Notes: generated from the letters alone by a model not told the origin. A stretch of 7,491 bases of DNA from Paludibacteraceae bacterium (GCA_947471245.1 CANIXM010000084.1:1-7491); one strand, 5' to 3'; counted from the stretch's first letter, positions 1 to 7,325 are shown. A program made the numbers and translations.

Positions 1-1
1 C

Positions 2-3000
2 TTCAAATATAATTCACATGGAATGATAATTCAAGAAATAGACGACCAGAGTGATAAAAATCAGCTCACTACTACTTATACAGATTTCGACACATGGGGC
101 ATGCCACAAACTACAACGGTGACTGGGAGAGAAAATGGAGTAGATGTATCTAGGGTCTCACACAATTACAGAACGGCATCGGGGCGATTTATAAAATCAG
201 AAACCAATGCCATAGGTCAATATACCTCATATAATTGGGACGAAACCACGGGCTTGCTACTCGACAAAACTGAATATCTCAATAAAAAAACATTATATAC
301 CTACGACGTTTGGGGAAGGTTGACAAGTACAAAAAATGAACAAAATGGAGTATTAAGTTCTTCAACAATTAATGTAGAAACCCCTCCTTCATTTTGGCTT
401 AATAAAACGGTTGTAATTGTACCGAATTTAATATATTTCACAATACCTACCTATGATTTTGTAGCTCGGGATAATTATTACTCAAAGTTTAAAAGTGGGA
501 ACACACCCTATTACTCAGTCCTCACTACCACCACCGACCAAAACTCCAAAACGGTAGCAACACCTGTAACGGTGTGGTATGACATCTTCGGACGGGAGAT
601 GAAGCGGATGACTTATGGGCTGGATGCCACAAGCCCCATCTATCAGTTTACCGAATATACAGCCGACGGTAAAGTTTACCGCGCATCGGCACCAACATAC
701 AGCACCACTGCCCAGAGTTGGGATAAGACCTACATATACGATGAATATGGAAGAATCTTAACCATCAATACACCTGCTGGAAAAGAGAGTTATAGTTACT
801 ATAACAAAACCTCGTCAGTAAAAGGAATTGATGGCATGAATACAAAGTCTGAAATCAACGATGCAGGGCAAACCATCTCCGTGGAGCGATTTTATACAGC
901 TGCATTGACTCCTCGCAAAAAAGTAAACTACACCTATTATCCATCGGGGCTGGTACACACTATCACACCCGATGGTGGAACAACCATTACCATGGAGTAT
1001 GACCTACAAGGCCGACGCACCAAACTCACCGACCCCGATGCTGGTGAAACTACCACCGAATACTCTGCCTTTGGTGATATTACAAGTGAAAGCAGAAAAA
1101 AAGGCACAAAAACAATTACAACCAGGTATTATTACCTAGCCAATGGACTGCTAGATAAGAAACAAATCAACAACGACCTGATGCAAATCTATCAGTATTC
1201 TTATGATAGCAACATAAAAGGAAGGCTTAATCAAGAAAATAAACTTGCACAACACTCCAAAAAATACATCTATGACGACGCCAATGGTAATAACGATCGC
1301 ATAATCAGCGTGGTTCAAACCGTAGGTGTCAAGAAATACACCACATCTTACACTTACGACCAGTACGGACGGCAGCTCACAGTGACCTTCCCTACTGGCT
1401 ATACCACCACCAACCATTACGATGGCTTTGGAAATATGACACAAATCACAGACAACAAAAACCGTAATATTTGGCAAGCCAAAGAAGAAAACGTACGGGG
1501 GCAGCTCACTAAAGTGGGCAAGTTACAAACAGAAGAAACATTTGTTTATGACAATGCTGGGCGGACTACTGAAATAAAATGTAGTGACATAATCAACATG
1601 CATTATGTCTATTATGCCGATGGTAATCTAAAACAACGAGTAGATAACAACACCAAAAATGATGAGACATTCACCTACGACGAGTTCAACCGTCTTACCA
1701 CTTGGACAGTAGCTGGCTTTGCTGTAAACCCTATCACCCACTCCATCACTTACGATGACATTACAGGGAACATCTCCAACAAAAGTGATGTAGGAAGTTT
1801 CAATCTGAAATACACCAATACAGCAAAGCCACACCAGCTTACAGGAATGGACGGCGTACCAGCAGGGATGCCATCTAATGATTTAAATATAACCTATACC
1901 GATTTTGACAAAGTATCAAAAATACAGCAAAACCCCAAAGGTGCGTATGACAAATACAAAACCTACGATATCACCTATGGGGTGGACGACAAGCGCATCA
2001 CCAGTACCTATTCTATCAATTTCACAACCCAGTTAAAAACCACCTATCTAGGAAATTTTGAAGAAGAATATGATGCAGTGAATAAAACTTACAAAAAAAC
2101 ACACTATCTTCAAGGCGCCATTTATATACAGACAGTAAAAGCCGACGGAACTACTAGCGAACAGTTTTACAGCACTATATCCGATTTTCAGGGTTCTTTG
2201 ATTGCATTAATAGATGAGCAGGGAGCAGTAGCTGAGCGTTACGCCTTCGACCCATGGGGAGCACGCCGTAACCCAGACGACTGGACACAGACAGATGCCC
2301 GCACATCGTGGATTACTCACCGTGGATACACTGGTCATGAACACATAGACGTATTCGGAGTAATCAACATGAACGGCCGTGTGTACGACCCCATGACTGC
2401 CATCTTCTTCTCGCCTGACCCATTCGTGCAGTCGGCAGGTGACTGGATGCACTACAATAGATACGCCTACTGCTTGAACAATCCGTTTAGATTCACGGAT
2501 CCGAGTGGGAATATCCCTATTTTGGTAGGGTTACTCATCGGAGCAGCCATCAGTGCTGTGGTTTACACCGCCAGTGTAGCTTTAAGTCCTGGTGGTTTAG
2601 ACAACTGGAATTTTTCACATTGCATGACTGCCACCCTGCAAGGTGCCATAGCGGGAGCTTGCACAGCTGGCATAGGTAACCTGTTTGGCTCAGTTGGTGG
2701 TGTTGGTGGAGAGCTTGCTAAGGCGGGCATCAATCTCGGTAGTGTGGGTAATGAACTGGCTAGAGCTGCTGTTCATGGGTTGTCCAATGGCTTAATTGGT
2801 ATGGCATTTGAGGGTGATTTTGAGCATGCGTTTGTGGCAGGAGCGTTAGGGTCACTCGGTGGTTCTGTCTTTCAGGCTTATGGTGGTGAGGCGGCTAAGA
2901 GCTTTATCGGCACAGTGGCATTCTCATCCTTATCAGGAGGTCTAGGCTCAGCACTTAGCGGCGGTGATTTCTGGAAAGGAGCTGCTATTGGGGCTATGGT

Positions 3001-3463
3001 CGGAGCGCTCAATCATGGGGAAAAACTGTTGGAACAGGTGTCTCAAAAGAGTAGTAGCAACCAAATTATCTATCAAAGAACCACTGAAACAAACGAATCA
3101 ACGACAGGAACATTTAGTATTCCTGGTACAAAAATCAGTGGGTATATCTTAGAACCAGCAGGACCTTCAACAACAGAAAGTGGATTAGATAGAAGAATCC
3201 CTGCAGGAACATATAATTTAAAGAAGAATGTTGGATCTAAATATGGATTACGGCTATATAATAACGTAGTTCCTCAAAGTAGAGCAATTCTAATGCATAT
3301 TGGAAACTATCCTAAAGATACAGAGGGCTGTCTATTACCTGGCAGTTCTATTGGACATGATTTAGTAGGAGGAAGTGGACCTGTTATTCAACAAATCATG
3401 AACCATTTTAATCGTATAGGTTTTAATGGAGCAATAATTACAATACTTGACATAAATAAATAG
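2..3463 (+). CDS. RHS/YD-repeat polymorphic toxin with DUF5675-like C-terminal tip (5' partial)
   Basis: Probable contact-dependent or secreted antibacterial toxin. In this family a shell of YD repeats encloses a variable C-terminal effector. The frame is open to the left edge (residues FKYNSHG precede the Met at 23), so that Met is probably internal. Numbering from it: YD-type repeats span about residues 70-560 (Y92-T-Y-D, Y186-D, Y237, YTYDQYGR at 443, FTYDEFNR at 550). The RHS-associated core runs from DFQGS at 721 through FFSPDP at 795-800 to FTDPSGN, with D826 and G829. DPxG resembles the aspartyl self-cleavage site of RHS proteins. Residues about 831-999 are Gly/Ala-rich and hydrophobic, with a possible membrane segment at 831-855, and end in GGDFWKGAAIGAMVGALNHG, typical of a pre-toxin linker. 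The tip is residues about 1013-1146. No export signal or secretion system is visible here. The RHS call is very firm; toxin activity is inferred from architecture. Confidence 0.93.
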   Translation, partial: FKYNSHGMIIQEIDDQSDKNQLTTTYTDFDTWGMPQTTTVTGRENGVDVSRVSHNYRTASGRFIKSETNAIGQYTSYNWDETTGLLLDKTEYLNKKTLYTYDVWGRLTSTKNEQNGVLSSSTINVETPPSFWLNKTVVIVPNLIYFTIPTYDFVARDNYYSKFKSGNTPYYSVLTTTTDQNSKTVATPVTVWYDIFGREMKRMTYGLDATSPIYQFTEYTADGKVYRASAPTYSTTAQSWDKTYIYDEYGRILTINTPAGKESYSYYNKTSSVKGIDGMNTKSEINDAGQTISVERFYTAALTPRKKVNYTYYPSGLVHTITPDGGTTITMEYDLQGRRTKLTDPDAGETTTEYSAFGDITSESRKKGTKTITTRYYYLANGLLDKKQINNDLMQIYQYSYDSNIKGRLNQENKLAQHSKKYIYDDANGNNDRIISVVQTVGVKKYTTSYTYDQYGRQLTVTFPTGYTTTNHYDGFGNMTQITDNKNRNIWQAKEENVRGQLTKVGKLQTEETFVYDNAGRTTEIKCSDIINMHYVYYADGNLKQRVDNNTKNDETFTYDEFNRLTTWTVAGFAVNPITHSITYDDITGNISNKSDVGSFNLKYTNTAKPHQLTGMDGVPAGMPSNDLNITYTDFDKVSKIQQNPKGAYDKYKTYDITYGVDDKRITSTYSINFTTQLKTTYLGNFEEEYDAVNKTYKKTHYLQGAIYIQTVKADGTTSEQFYSTISDFQGSLIALIDEQGAVAERYAFDPWGARRNPDDWTQTDARTSWITHRGYTGHEHIDVFGVINMNGRVYDPMTAIFFSPDPFVQSAGDWMHYNRYAYCLNNPFRFTDPSGNIPILVGLLIGAAISAVVYTASVALSPGGLDNWNFSHCMTATLQGAIAGACTAGIGNLFGSVGGVGGELAKAGINLGSVGNELARAAVHGLSNGLIGMAFEGDFEHAFVAGALGSLGGSVFQAYGGEAAKSFIGTVAFSSLSGGLGSALSGGDFWKGAAIGAMVGALNHGEKLLEQVSQKSSSNQIIYQRTTETNESTTGTFSIPGTKISGYILEPAGPSTTESGLDRRIPAGTYNLKKNVGSKYGLRLYNNVVPQSRAILMHIGNYPKDTEGCLLPGSSIGHDLVGGSGPVIQQIMNHFNRIGFNGAIITILDINK
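3059..3463 (+). other. Toxin tip of the RHS protein: DUF5675-like domain
   Basis: This is the variable C-terminal module of the RHS protein, residues about 1013-1146. It carries the pattern I associate with DUF5675: RIPAGTYNL, then MHIGN (H1092, G1094, N1095), then DTEGCLL (D1099, G1102, C1103). DUF5675 is a family of unknown function found in phage and in secretion-associated proteins. The paired His and Gly-Cys recall the Cys/His arrangement of L,D-transpeptidase-type enzymes, but that is an analogy by eye and not demonstrated homology. The module starts right after the conserved ALNHG linker, where RHS tips are normally exchanged, and the DNA becomes AT-rich there. It probably acts on cell-wall material, given the exported protein encoded just downstream. 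Confidence is good for the family and low for the activity. Confidence 0.72.
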
Positions 3464-3472
3464 ACCTACGAT

Positions 3473-4126
3473 ATGAAATTCTTATTTTTATTTTTAATCT
3501 GTAATATACTTTCAAGTAACACAGTTGTAATTGCACACCAAAATGCAGAAGAAGTAATGTTTCAAGATAATCAAATAGTTATTCGACACAAAGCAGAACA
3601 ACTGATAAAAGCATTTCAAGAACTATCATCTTCACGATTCACCGTAAAATCTCAACAGAATTATTTTGAAGCCTTTCCAAATAATTTCGTATTGTTTAAT
3701 ATGTTATTTGGCTATTCAGACAAAGAACCTTTCGGAGAACCAACTACTGAGTTTGAAAGGCTCTTATACAAAGAGGCTGAGTCTTTTATTCCTACATTTT
3801 TTAAATTAAACGGAATTGATAAAACACAATATTATAATCGAATTATTGATATAAGTATTAATGGGAGGTGGTATGCAGACGGAGTCAATTATTTTCAACA
3901 CGGAATGGTCGAAAAGGTCAATGGTGATCTAAATTTATTTTGCAAATTATTATCTAAGCGAGGTAAAAAGGAAATTATAAGTTTCTGGTATTTTTATTTT
4001 GACGGTCCCCATCCCATAAAACAGATACCAAAAGAATTACAAAATGTAAAACGAAATAATCCAAAGTTATTTTATTTAATTGAACTAGCTTTAATCCAAG
4101 TAAATCAAACCTGGAAGGAGAATTAA
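3473..4126 (+). CDS. Putative exported immunity protein for the RHS toxin
   Basis: This 217-residue protein starts 9 bases after the RHS stop codon, so the two genes are almost certainly cotranscribed. Residues 1-21 look like a Sec signal peptide: Lys2, a hydrophobic core FLFLFLICNIL, and a possible cleavage site after V-I-A21. Cys10 does not sit in a proper lipobox (FLIC), so a lipoprotein is less likely. The mature part is rich in aromatic residues, with AFPNNFVLFNMLFGYSD at about residues 65-81, GRWYADGVNYFQHG in the middle and FWYFYFDGPHP towards the end. I recall similar FPNxFxxFNxLYGY proteins as common hypothetical proteins of Bacteroidetes; no search was made. The position directly after a toxin tip supports an immunity role, and the signal peptide places it in the periplasm, where it would neutralise a cell-wall-acting tip. 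No Shine-Dalgarno sequence is visible. The DNA is AT-rich like the tip. Function is inferred from context. Confidence 0.78.
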   Translation: MKFLFLFLICNILSSNTVVIAHQNAEEVMFQDNQIVIRHKAEQLIKAFQELSSSRFTVKSQQNYFEAFPNNFVLFNMLFGYSDKEPFGEPTTEFERLLYKEAESFIPTFFKLNGIDKTQYYNRIIDISINGRWYADGVNYFQHGMVEKVNGDLNLFCKLLSKRGKKEIISFWYFYFDGPHPIKQIPKELQNVKRNNPKLFYLIELALIQVNQTWKEN

Positions 4127-4287
4127 AGTCAGAAACACCTAATTACCATACAACAGACTTTTCAGCTCCGCTTTTGGAGGGGACTTCTCTGTCGAACGTA
4201 GGGTGTTTTAGCACGGTTTGTTCGAAGTTTCCAAACTTCGTCATGCTAGAAGCTGGGATATTAAGAGCAAAACAAGAGCAAAATAAG
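4127..4287. other. Spacer after the immunity gene, possible cassette remnant
   Basis: No convincing gene lies here. One + strand frame stays open through the whole stretch from inside the end of the immunity gene, but it has only a TTG (4174) as a possible start and runs straight through both terminator hairpins, so it is unlikely to be expressed. Because it stays open without a start, it could be the decayed 3' end of an older toxin or immunity cassette, which is a common feature downstream of RHS genes. The stretch contains a perfect 8-base inverted repeat at 4223-4240 and a short CTCC/GGAG pair at about 4166-4179. I see no promoter. Confidence 0.35.
4223..4240. repeat. Perfect 8-base inverted repeat
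   Basis: CGAAGTTT and AAACTTCG are separated by only two bases (CC). No run of T follows on either strand, so it is not a classical terminator. The near-palindrome could be a protein-binding site, part of a dispersed repeat, or chance. Confidence 0.4.
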
Positions 4288-4320
4288 AAAAAGAGAGATT
4301 CGAAAGAGTTTCTCTTTTTT
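4288..4320. terminator. Intrinsic terminator, probably bidirectional
   Basis: AAAAAGAGA (4288-4296) pairs perfectly with TCTCTTTTT (4311-4319). The inner bases 4297-4301 and 4306-4310 extend the stem with G-U, A-U, U-G, U-A and C-G pairs, closed by a GAAA loop (4302-4305) of the stable GNRA type. The + strand ends in TTTTTT. The - strand also ends in a T-rich run, because the 5' arm is A-rich. It can therefore stop both the RHS/immunity transcript and read-through from valS. Confidence 0.85.
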
Positions 4321-4339
4321 GCATTAGGTAATACCCCTA

Positions 4340-4377
4340 AAGAGGCTGACTCAATTTTTGTTTTGAGACAGCCTCTT
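4340..4377. terminator. Long hairpin terminator at the end of valS
   Basis: AAGAGGCTGACTCAA (4340-4354) pairs with TTGAGACAGCCTCTT (4363-4377), 14 of 15 positions, with a single A-A mismatch and an 8-base T-rich loop. It lies 24 bases beyond the valS stop codon and 213 bases after the immunity gene. The T tract is poor on both strands, but hairpins with this GAGGCTG-TCTCAA core are familiar to me as terminators in Bacteroidales. It most likely ends the valS transcript and works in tandem with the neighbouring hairpin for + strand transcripts. Confidence 0.7.
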
Positions 4378-4401
4378 CTAGATTAGTTATTTGAACACTA
4401 C

Positions 4402-7062
4402 TTAACTCAGTGCTTTTATTGACTCTTTCAACGAGGCGATTTTACTTTCGGCATCAGCTTTTTTCTTGCGTTCCACCTCCACCACTTCAGGCTTGGCATT
4501 TGCCACAAAGCGTTCATTGCCCAGTTTTTTCATCACTGAGTCAATGAAGCCTTGGTAATAAATAATTTCAGCCTCCATTTTTTTAATCTCTTCCTCAGCG
4601 TTGATAAGCATTGCCATTGGTATGGCATATTCGGTAACGTCCACCAAGAAGGATATTGACCCTGCTGATTTTTCAGAAACAGTTTCAATTCCGCTCAAGT
4701 TACCTAGTTTAATAATTACTGCATCGAAGTCATTATTTTGACTACCAAGCACTTGAAGCGCAAGCATTTCTTTGTTTGGAACGTTTTTTTGCAACCTTAC
4801 TGTACGTATGCCAGCTATGATTTCTTTCGACTTCTCGAAACCTGCAATGATGCTTTCGTTTACCTCTGTAGCTTTTGGCATAAGGCTAACCATGATACTT
4901 TCGCCCTCATTGCGAGACGCCAACGCTTGCCACAATTCTTCAGTAATAAATGGCATAAATGGATGAAGTACTTTCAATAACGAGTCAAAGAAGCCTAAAG
5001 TAGCCTCATAAGTCGCACGGTCGATAGGCTGCTGATAAGCTGGCTTCACCATTTCCAAATACCATGATGAAAACTCATCCCAAAACAGTTTGTAAACAGC
5101 CATCAAGGCTTCTGACAGACGGTATTTTGAAAACAAATCATCAATCTCAAGTAGTGTTTGGTTTAATTTAGCGTCAAACCACTGTATTGCCACGCGTGCA
5201 GATTCTGGCTGAGGAATTTCCTCATCTTCGGCGGGGAGGCTCCAGCCTTTCACCAATCGGAACGCGTTCCATATTTTGTTATTAAAATTCCGTCCTTGTT
5301 CGCAAAGCGTGTCATCATAAGGCAAATCATTGCCCGCAGGTGCGGTCAACAGCATTCCCAAACGCACAGCATCTGCTCCATACGTCTCAATCAAAGCTAA
5401 AGGTTCAGGAGAATTACCAAGTGATTTGGACATTTTGCGGCCTAATTTATCACGGACGATACCAGTCAAATAGACATTTTTAAATGGCATTTCCCCTTTA
5501 AACTCGTAACCAGCAACAATCATACGTGCTACCCAGAAGAACAAAATATCTGGGCCCGTCACCAAATCATTAGTGGGATAATAATAATTAATTTCTTCAT
5601 TATCAGGAATATTGACGCCATCGAAAACCGAAATGGGCCACAACCAAGATGAAAACCATGTATCTAAGACGTCTTCATCTTGCCTAAGTGTATATTCCAC
5701 ACCAGCCCCACCGAGGGAAGGGTGATTATCTGCAATTTTGCGAGCATCTTCTTCTGACTCAGCAACGATGATTATTTGCTGGGAAGTCCCCCCTTCGGGG
5801 GGATTTAGGGGGGCTGCATACCATGCTGGAATACGATGTCCCCACCAAAGTTGACGTGAGATGCACCAGTCTTTCACATTTTCCATCCAGTGACGGTAGG
5901 TGTTTTTGAACTTGGCAGGATAAAGTTGGATATCGTCACTCATTACCGCTTGAAGGGCTGGTTTGGCTAAGTCCTCCATTTTCAGGAACCACTGCATAGA
6001 CAGCTTTGGTTCAATCACGGCATCAGTACGCTCAGAGCAACCAACCTTATTGGTGTAAGCCTCCACTTTTTCGAGCAAGCCTGCTTGTTGCAAATCTGCT
6101 TCTATCTGCTTGCGCACATCAAACCTATCCATACCCGCATATTGTGCTCCGTTTTCATTGAGCGTGCCGTTATCATTGAAAATTTCAATAGAAGGAAGGT
6201 TGTATTTTTCACCCAGCATGTAGTCGTTCACATCGTGCGCAGGTGTCACTTTCAGACATCCTGTTCCAAATTCCACATCCACATACTCATCCTCAATAAC
6301 TGGAATTACGCGGTTAATCAACGGAACGATTACATTTTTACCTTTCAAATGTGCATTTTTGGGATCATTCGGGTTGATACACATAGCAGTGTCGCCCATG
6401 ATAGTTTCAGGACGAGTAGTTGCCACGATAGCATAACCATCCTCTCCTTCAACTTTATAGCGCAGGTAATACAACTTCCCCTGTTGTTCTTTGAAAATTA
6501 CTTCTTCGTCAGACAGAGCAGTAAGGGCTTTGGGATCCCAGTTGACCATCCGCACACCACGATATATCAATCCTTTGTTATACAAATCGCAAAACACTTT
6601 AAACACACTTTCAGAGCGGGTCTCGTCCATGGTAAATGCCGTACGATCCCAATCACAGGAGGCACCCAGCTTTTTCAATTGTTCGAGGATAATTCCGCCA
6701 TGTTTATCCGTCCAGTCCCATGCATGACCAAGAAATTCATCACGCGTAAGGTCGGTTTTTTTAACGCCTTCAGCGGCTAACTTCCCTACCACTTTAGCCT
6801 CGGTGGCAATAGAAGCATGATCTGTGCCTGGCACCCAGCACGCATTTTTACCCATCATTCTGGCACGGCGAACAAGTATATCCTGAATGGTATTGTTAAG
6901 CATGTGTCCCATGTGAAGCACTCCAGTCACATTGGGTGGTGGAATGACTATCGTGTAAGGTTCACGACCATCAGGTTTAGAACTAAAAAAACCATTATCT
7001 AACCAATATTGATACCATTTTGATTCAATGTCATTGGGATTGTACTTGCTTGCGAGTTCCAT
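4402..7062 (-). CDS. valS: Valine--tRNA ligase (valyl-tRNA synthetase)
   Basis: This cytoplasmic class I aminoacyl-tRNA synthetase charges tRNA-Val with valine at the cost of ATP and hydrolyses mischarged Thr-tRNA. It has 886 residues, normal for bacterial ValRS, and is complete. Visible marks: PPPNVTGVLHMGH, with the ATP-binding HMGH at residues 50-53; WVPGTDHASIAT at 77-87; the CP1 editing domain with ATTRPET at 214-220 and GTGCLKVTPAHD at 266-277; DWCISRQLWWGHRIPAWY at 398-415; QDEDVLDTWFSS at 461-472; and GRKMSKSLGN, with KMSKS at 543-547. An anticodon-binding helical domain follows. A charged coiled-coil tRNA arm occupies about 817-886, including GNERFVANA. Residues 417-427 (PLNPPEGGTS region) are encoded by a palindromic repeat and replace what is normally a short loop. 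The ATG start follows an A-rich leader without Shine-Dalgarno. A -7 box lies 82 bases upstream. It is convergent with the toxin/immunity genes and divergent from ridA. Confidence 0.98.
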   Translation of the reverse strand: MELASKYNPNDIESKWYQYWLDNGFFSSKPDGREPYTIVIPPPNVTGVLHMGHMLNNTIQDILVRRARMMGKNACWVPGTDHASIATEAKVVGKLAAEGVKKTDLTRDEFLGHAWDWTDKHGGIILEQLKKLGASCDWDRTAFTMDETRSESVFKVFCDLYNKGLIYRGVRMVNWDPKALTALSDEEVIFKEQQGKLYYLRYKVEGEDGYAIVATTRPETIMGDTAMCINPNDPKNAHLKGKNVIVPLINRVIPVIEDEYVDVEFGTGCLKVTPAHDVNDYMLGEKYNLPSIEIFNDNGTLNENGAQYAGMDRFDVRKQIEADLQQAGLLEKVEAYTNKVGCSERTDAVIEPKLSMQWFLKMEDLAKPALQAVMSDDIQLYPAKFKNTYRHWMENVKDWCISRQLWWGHRIPAWYAAPLNPPEGGTSQQIIIVAESEEDARKIADNHPSLGGAGVEYTLRQDEDVLDTWFSSWLWPISVFDGVNIPDNEEINYYYPTNDLVTGPDILFFWVARMIVAGYEFKGEMPFKNVYLTGIVRDKLGRKMSKSLGNSPEPLALIETYGADAVRLGMLLTAPAGNDLPYDDTLCEQGRNFNNKIWNAFRLVKGWSLPAEDEEIPQPESARVAIQWFDAKLNQTLLEIDDLFSKYRLSEALMAVYKLFWDEFSSWYLEMVKPAYQQPIDRATYEATLGFFDSLLKVLHPFMPFITEELWQALASRNEGESIMVSLMPKATEVNESIIAGFEKSKEIIAGIRTVRLQKNVPNKEMLALQVLGSQNNDFDAVIIKLGNLSGIETVSEKSAGSISFLVDVTEYAIPMAMLINAEEEIKKMEAEIIYYQGFIDSVMKKLGNERFVANAKPEVVEVERKKKADAESKIASLKESIKALS
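5781..5813. repeat. 33-base palindromic repeat inserted in frame inside valS
   Basis: The + strand reads GGGAAGT, CCCCCC, TTC, GGGGGG, ATTTA, GGGGGG. The C run (5788-5793) and first G run (5797-5802) form a GC-only stem that T5787 and A5803 extend by one pair; a shifted pairing gives a C(UUCG)G loop. The base make-up is quite unlike the surrounding valS sequence. Its length is 11 codons, so the frame is kept; the - strand translation is A-P-L-N-P-P-E-G-G-T-S. I recall CCCCCTAAATCCCCC...GGGGGACTT elements as dispersed repeats in Bacteroidetes genomes; copy number here was not checked. Confidence 0.8.
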
Positions 7063-7143
7063 TATTTATTTTTGTCTTACTTGTGGCAACAGCTGCCAGT
7101 TTAATTGTAAATAGGGAGAAAATTTTTACTGAGTTTCAGACTG

Positions 7144-7151
7144 CAAAGATA
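7144..7151 (-). promoter_or_regulatory. Bacteroidetes -7 box for valS
   Basis: On the - strand this reads TATCTTTG followed by CAG, an exact match to the TAnnTTTG -7 element used by the Bacteroidetes primary sigma factor. It is preceded by a T run. No clear TTG-type -33 element sits at the usual distance. Transcription would start at about 7137, giving a leader of roughly 75 bases before the valS ATG. Confidence 0.68.
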
Positions 7152-7226
7152 CAAAAAAATGGTGTTTCGGAGTACCTAATCCTATTTTGGATGTTTATAT
7201 TCAAAAATTGATTGAGAAATTATAAT

Positions 7227-7234
7227 TACCTTTG
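7227..7234 (+). promoter_or_regulatory. Bacteroidetes -7 box for ridA
   Basis: TACCTTTG followed by TG is an exact TAnnTTTG match on the + strand. A TTG at 7208-7210 lies 16 bases upstream, slightly closer than usual for a -33 element. A start near 7241 would give a leader of about 140 bases before the ridA ATG, containing two short reading frames and the palindromic repeat. Confidence 0.6.
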
Positions 7235-7325
7235 TGTGCTTTGATAAAAAATGAGCCATTGCCCATCCAAACAAAATGATTTGGACACAAGGGTATGATT
7301 GTAAAACAGAACTCGTCTCTCTGTT

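Noticed and set aside
1151..2452. Three - strand frames opposite the RHS gene
   Set aside because: They are antisense to clear YD-repeat and core sequence, with Val/Cys-rich translations typical of reversed coding DNA.
2960..3152. 62-codon + strand frame inside the RHS gene
   Set aside because: It overlaps the conserved linker and toxin tip in another frame, with no separate start signal. It is a shadow frame.
4174..4386. 70-codon + strand frame starting with TTG
   Set aside because: It uses a rare start, has no leader, and runs through both terminator hairpins to end just before the valS stop. It is treated as spacer or remnant.
5781..5813. valS as a frameshifted or broken gene because of the repeat
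   Set aside because: The insertion keeps the frame. All catalytic, editing and C-terminal motifs are intact on both sides in one continuous frame.
6085..6780. 231-codon + strand frame opposite valS
   Set aside because: It lies wholly antisense to a well-conserved part of valS, and its translation is rich in Phe, His and Ile with no domain. It is a shadow of valS.
7084..7098. Small TGGCA/TGCCA hairpin in the valS leader as a possible regulatory RNA
   Set aside because: The stem is only 5 base pairs. There is no T-box specifier or antiterminator structure and no T tract. It is probably chance.
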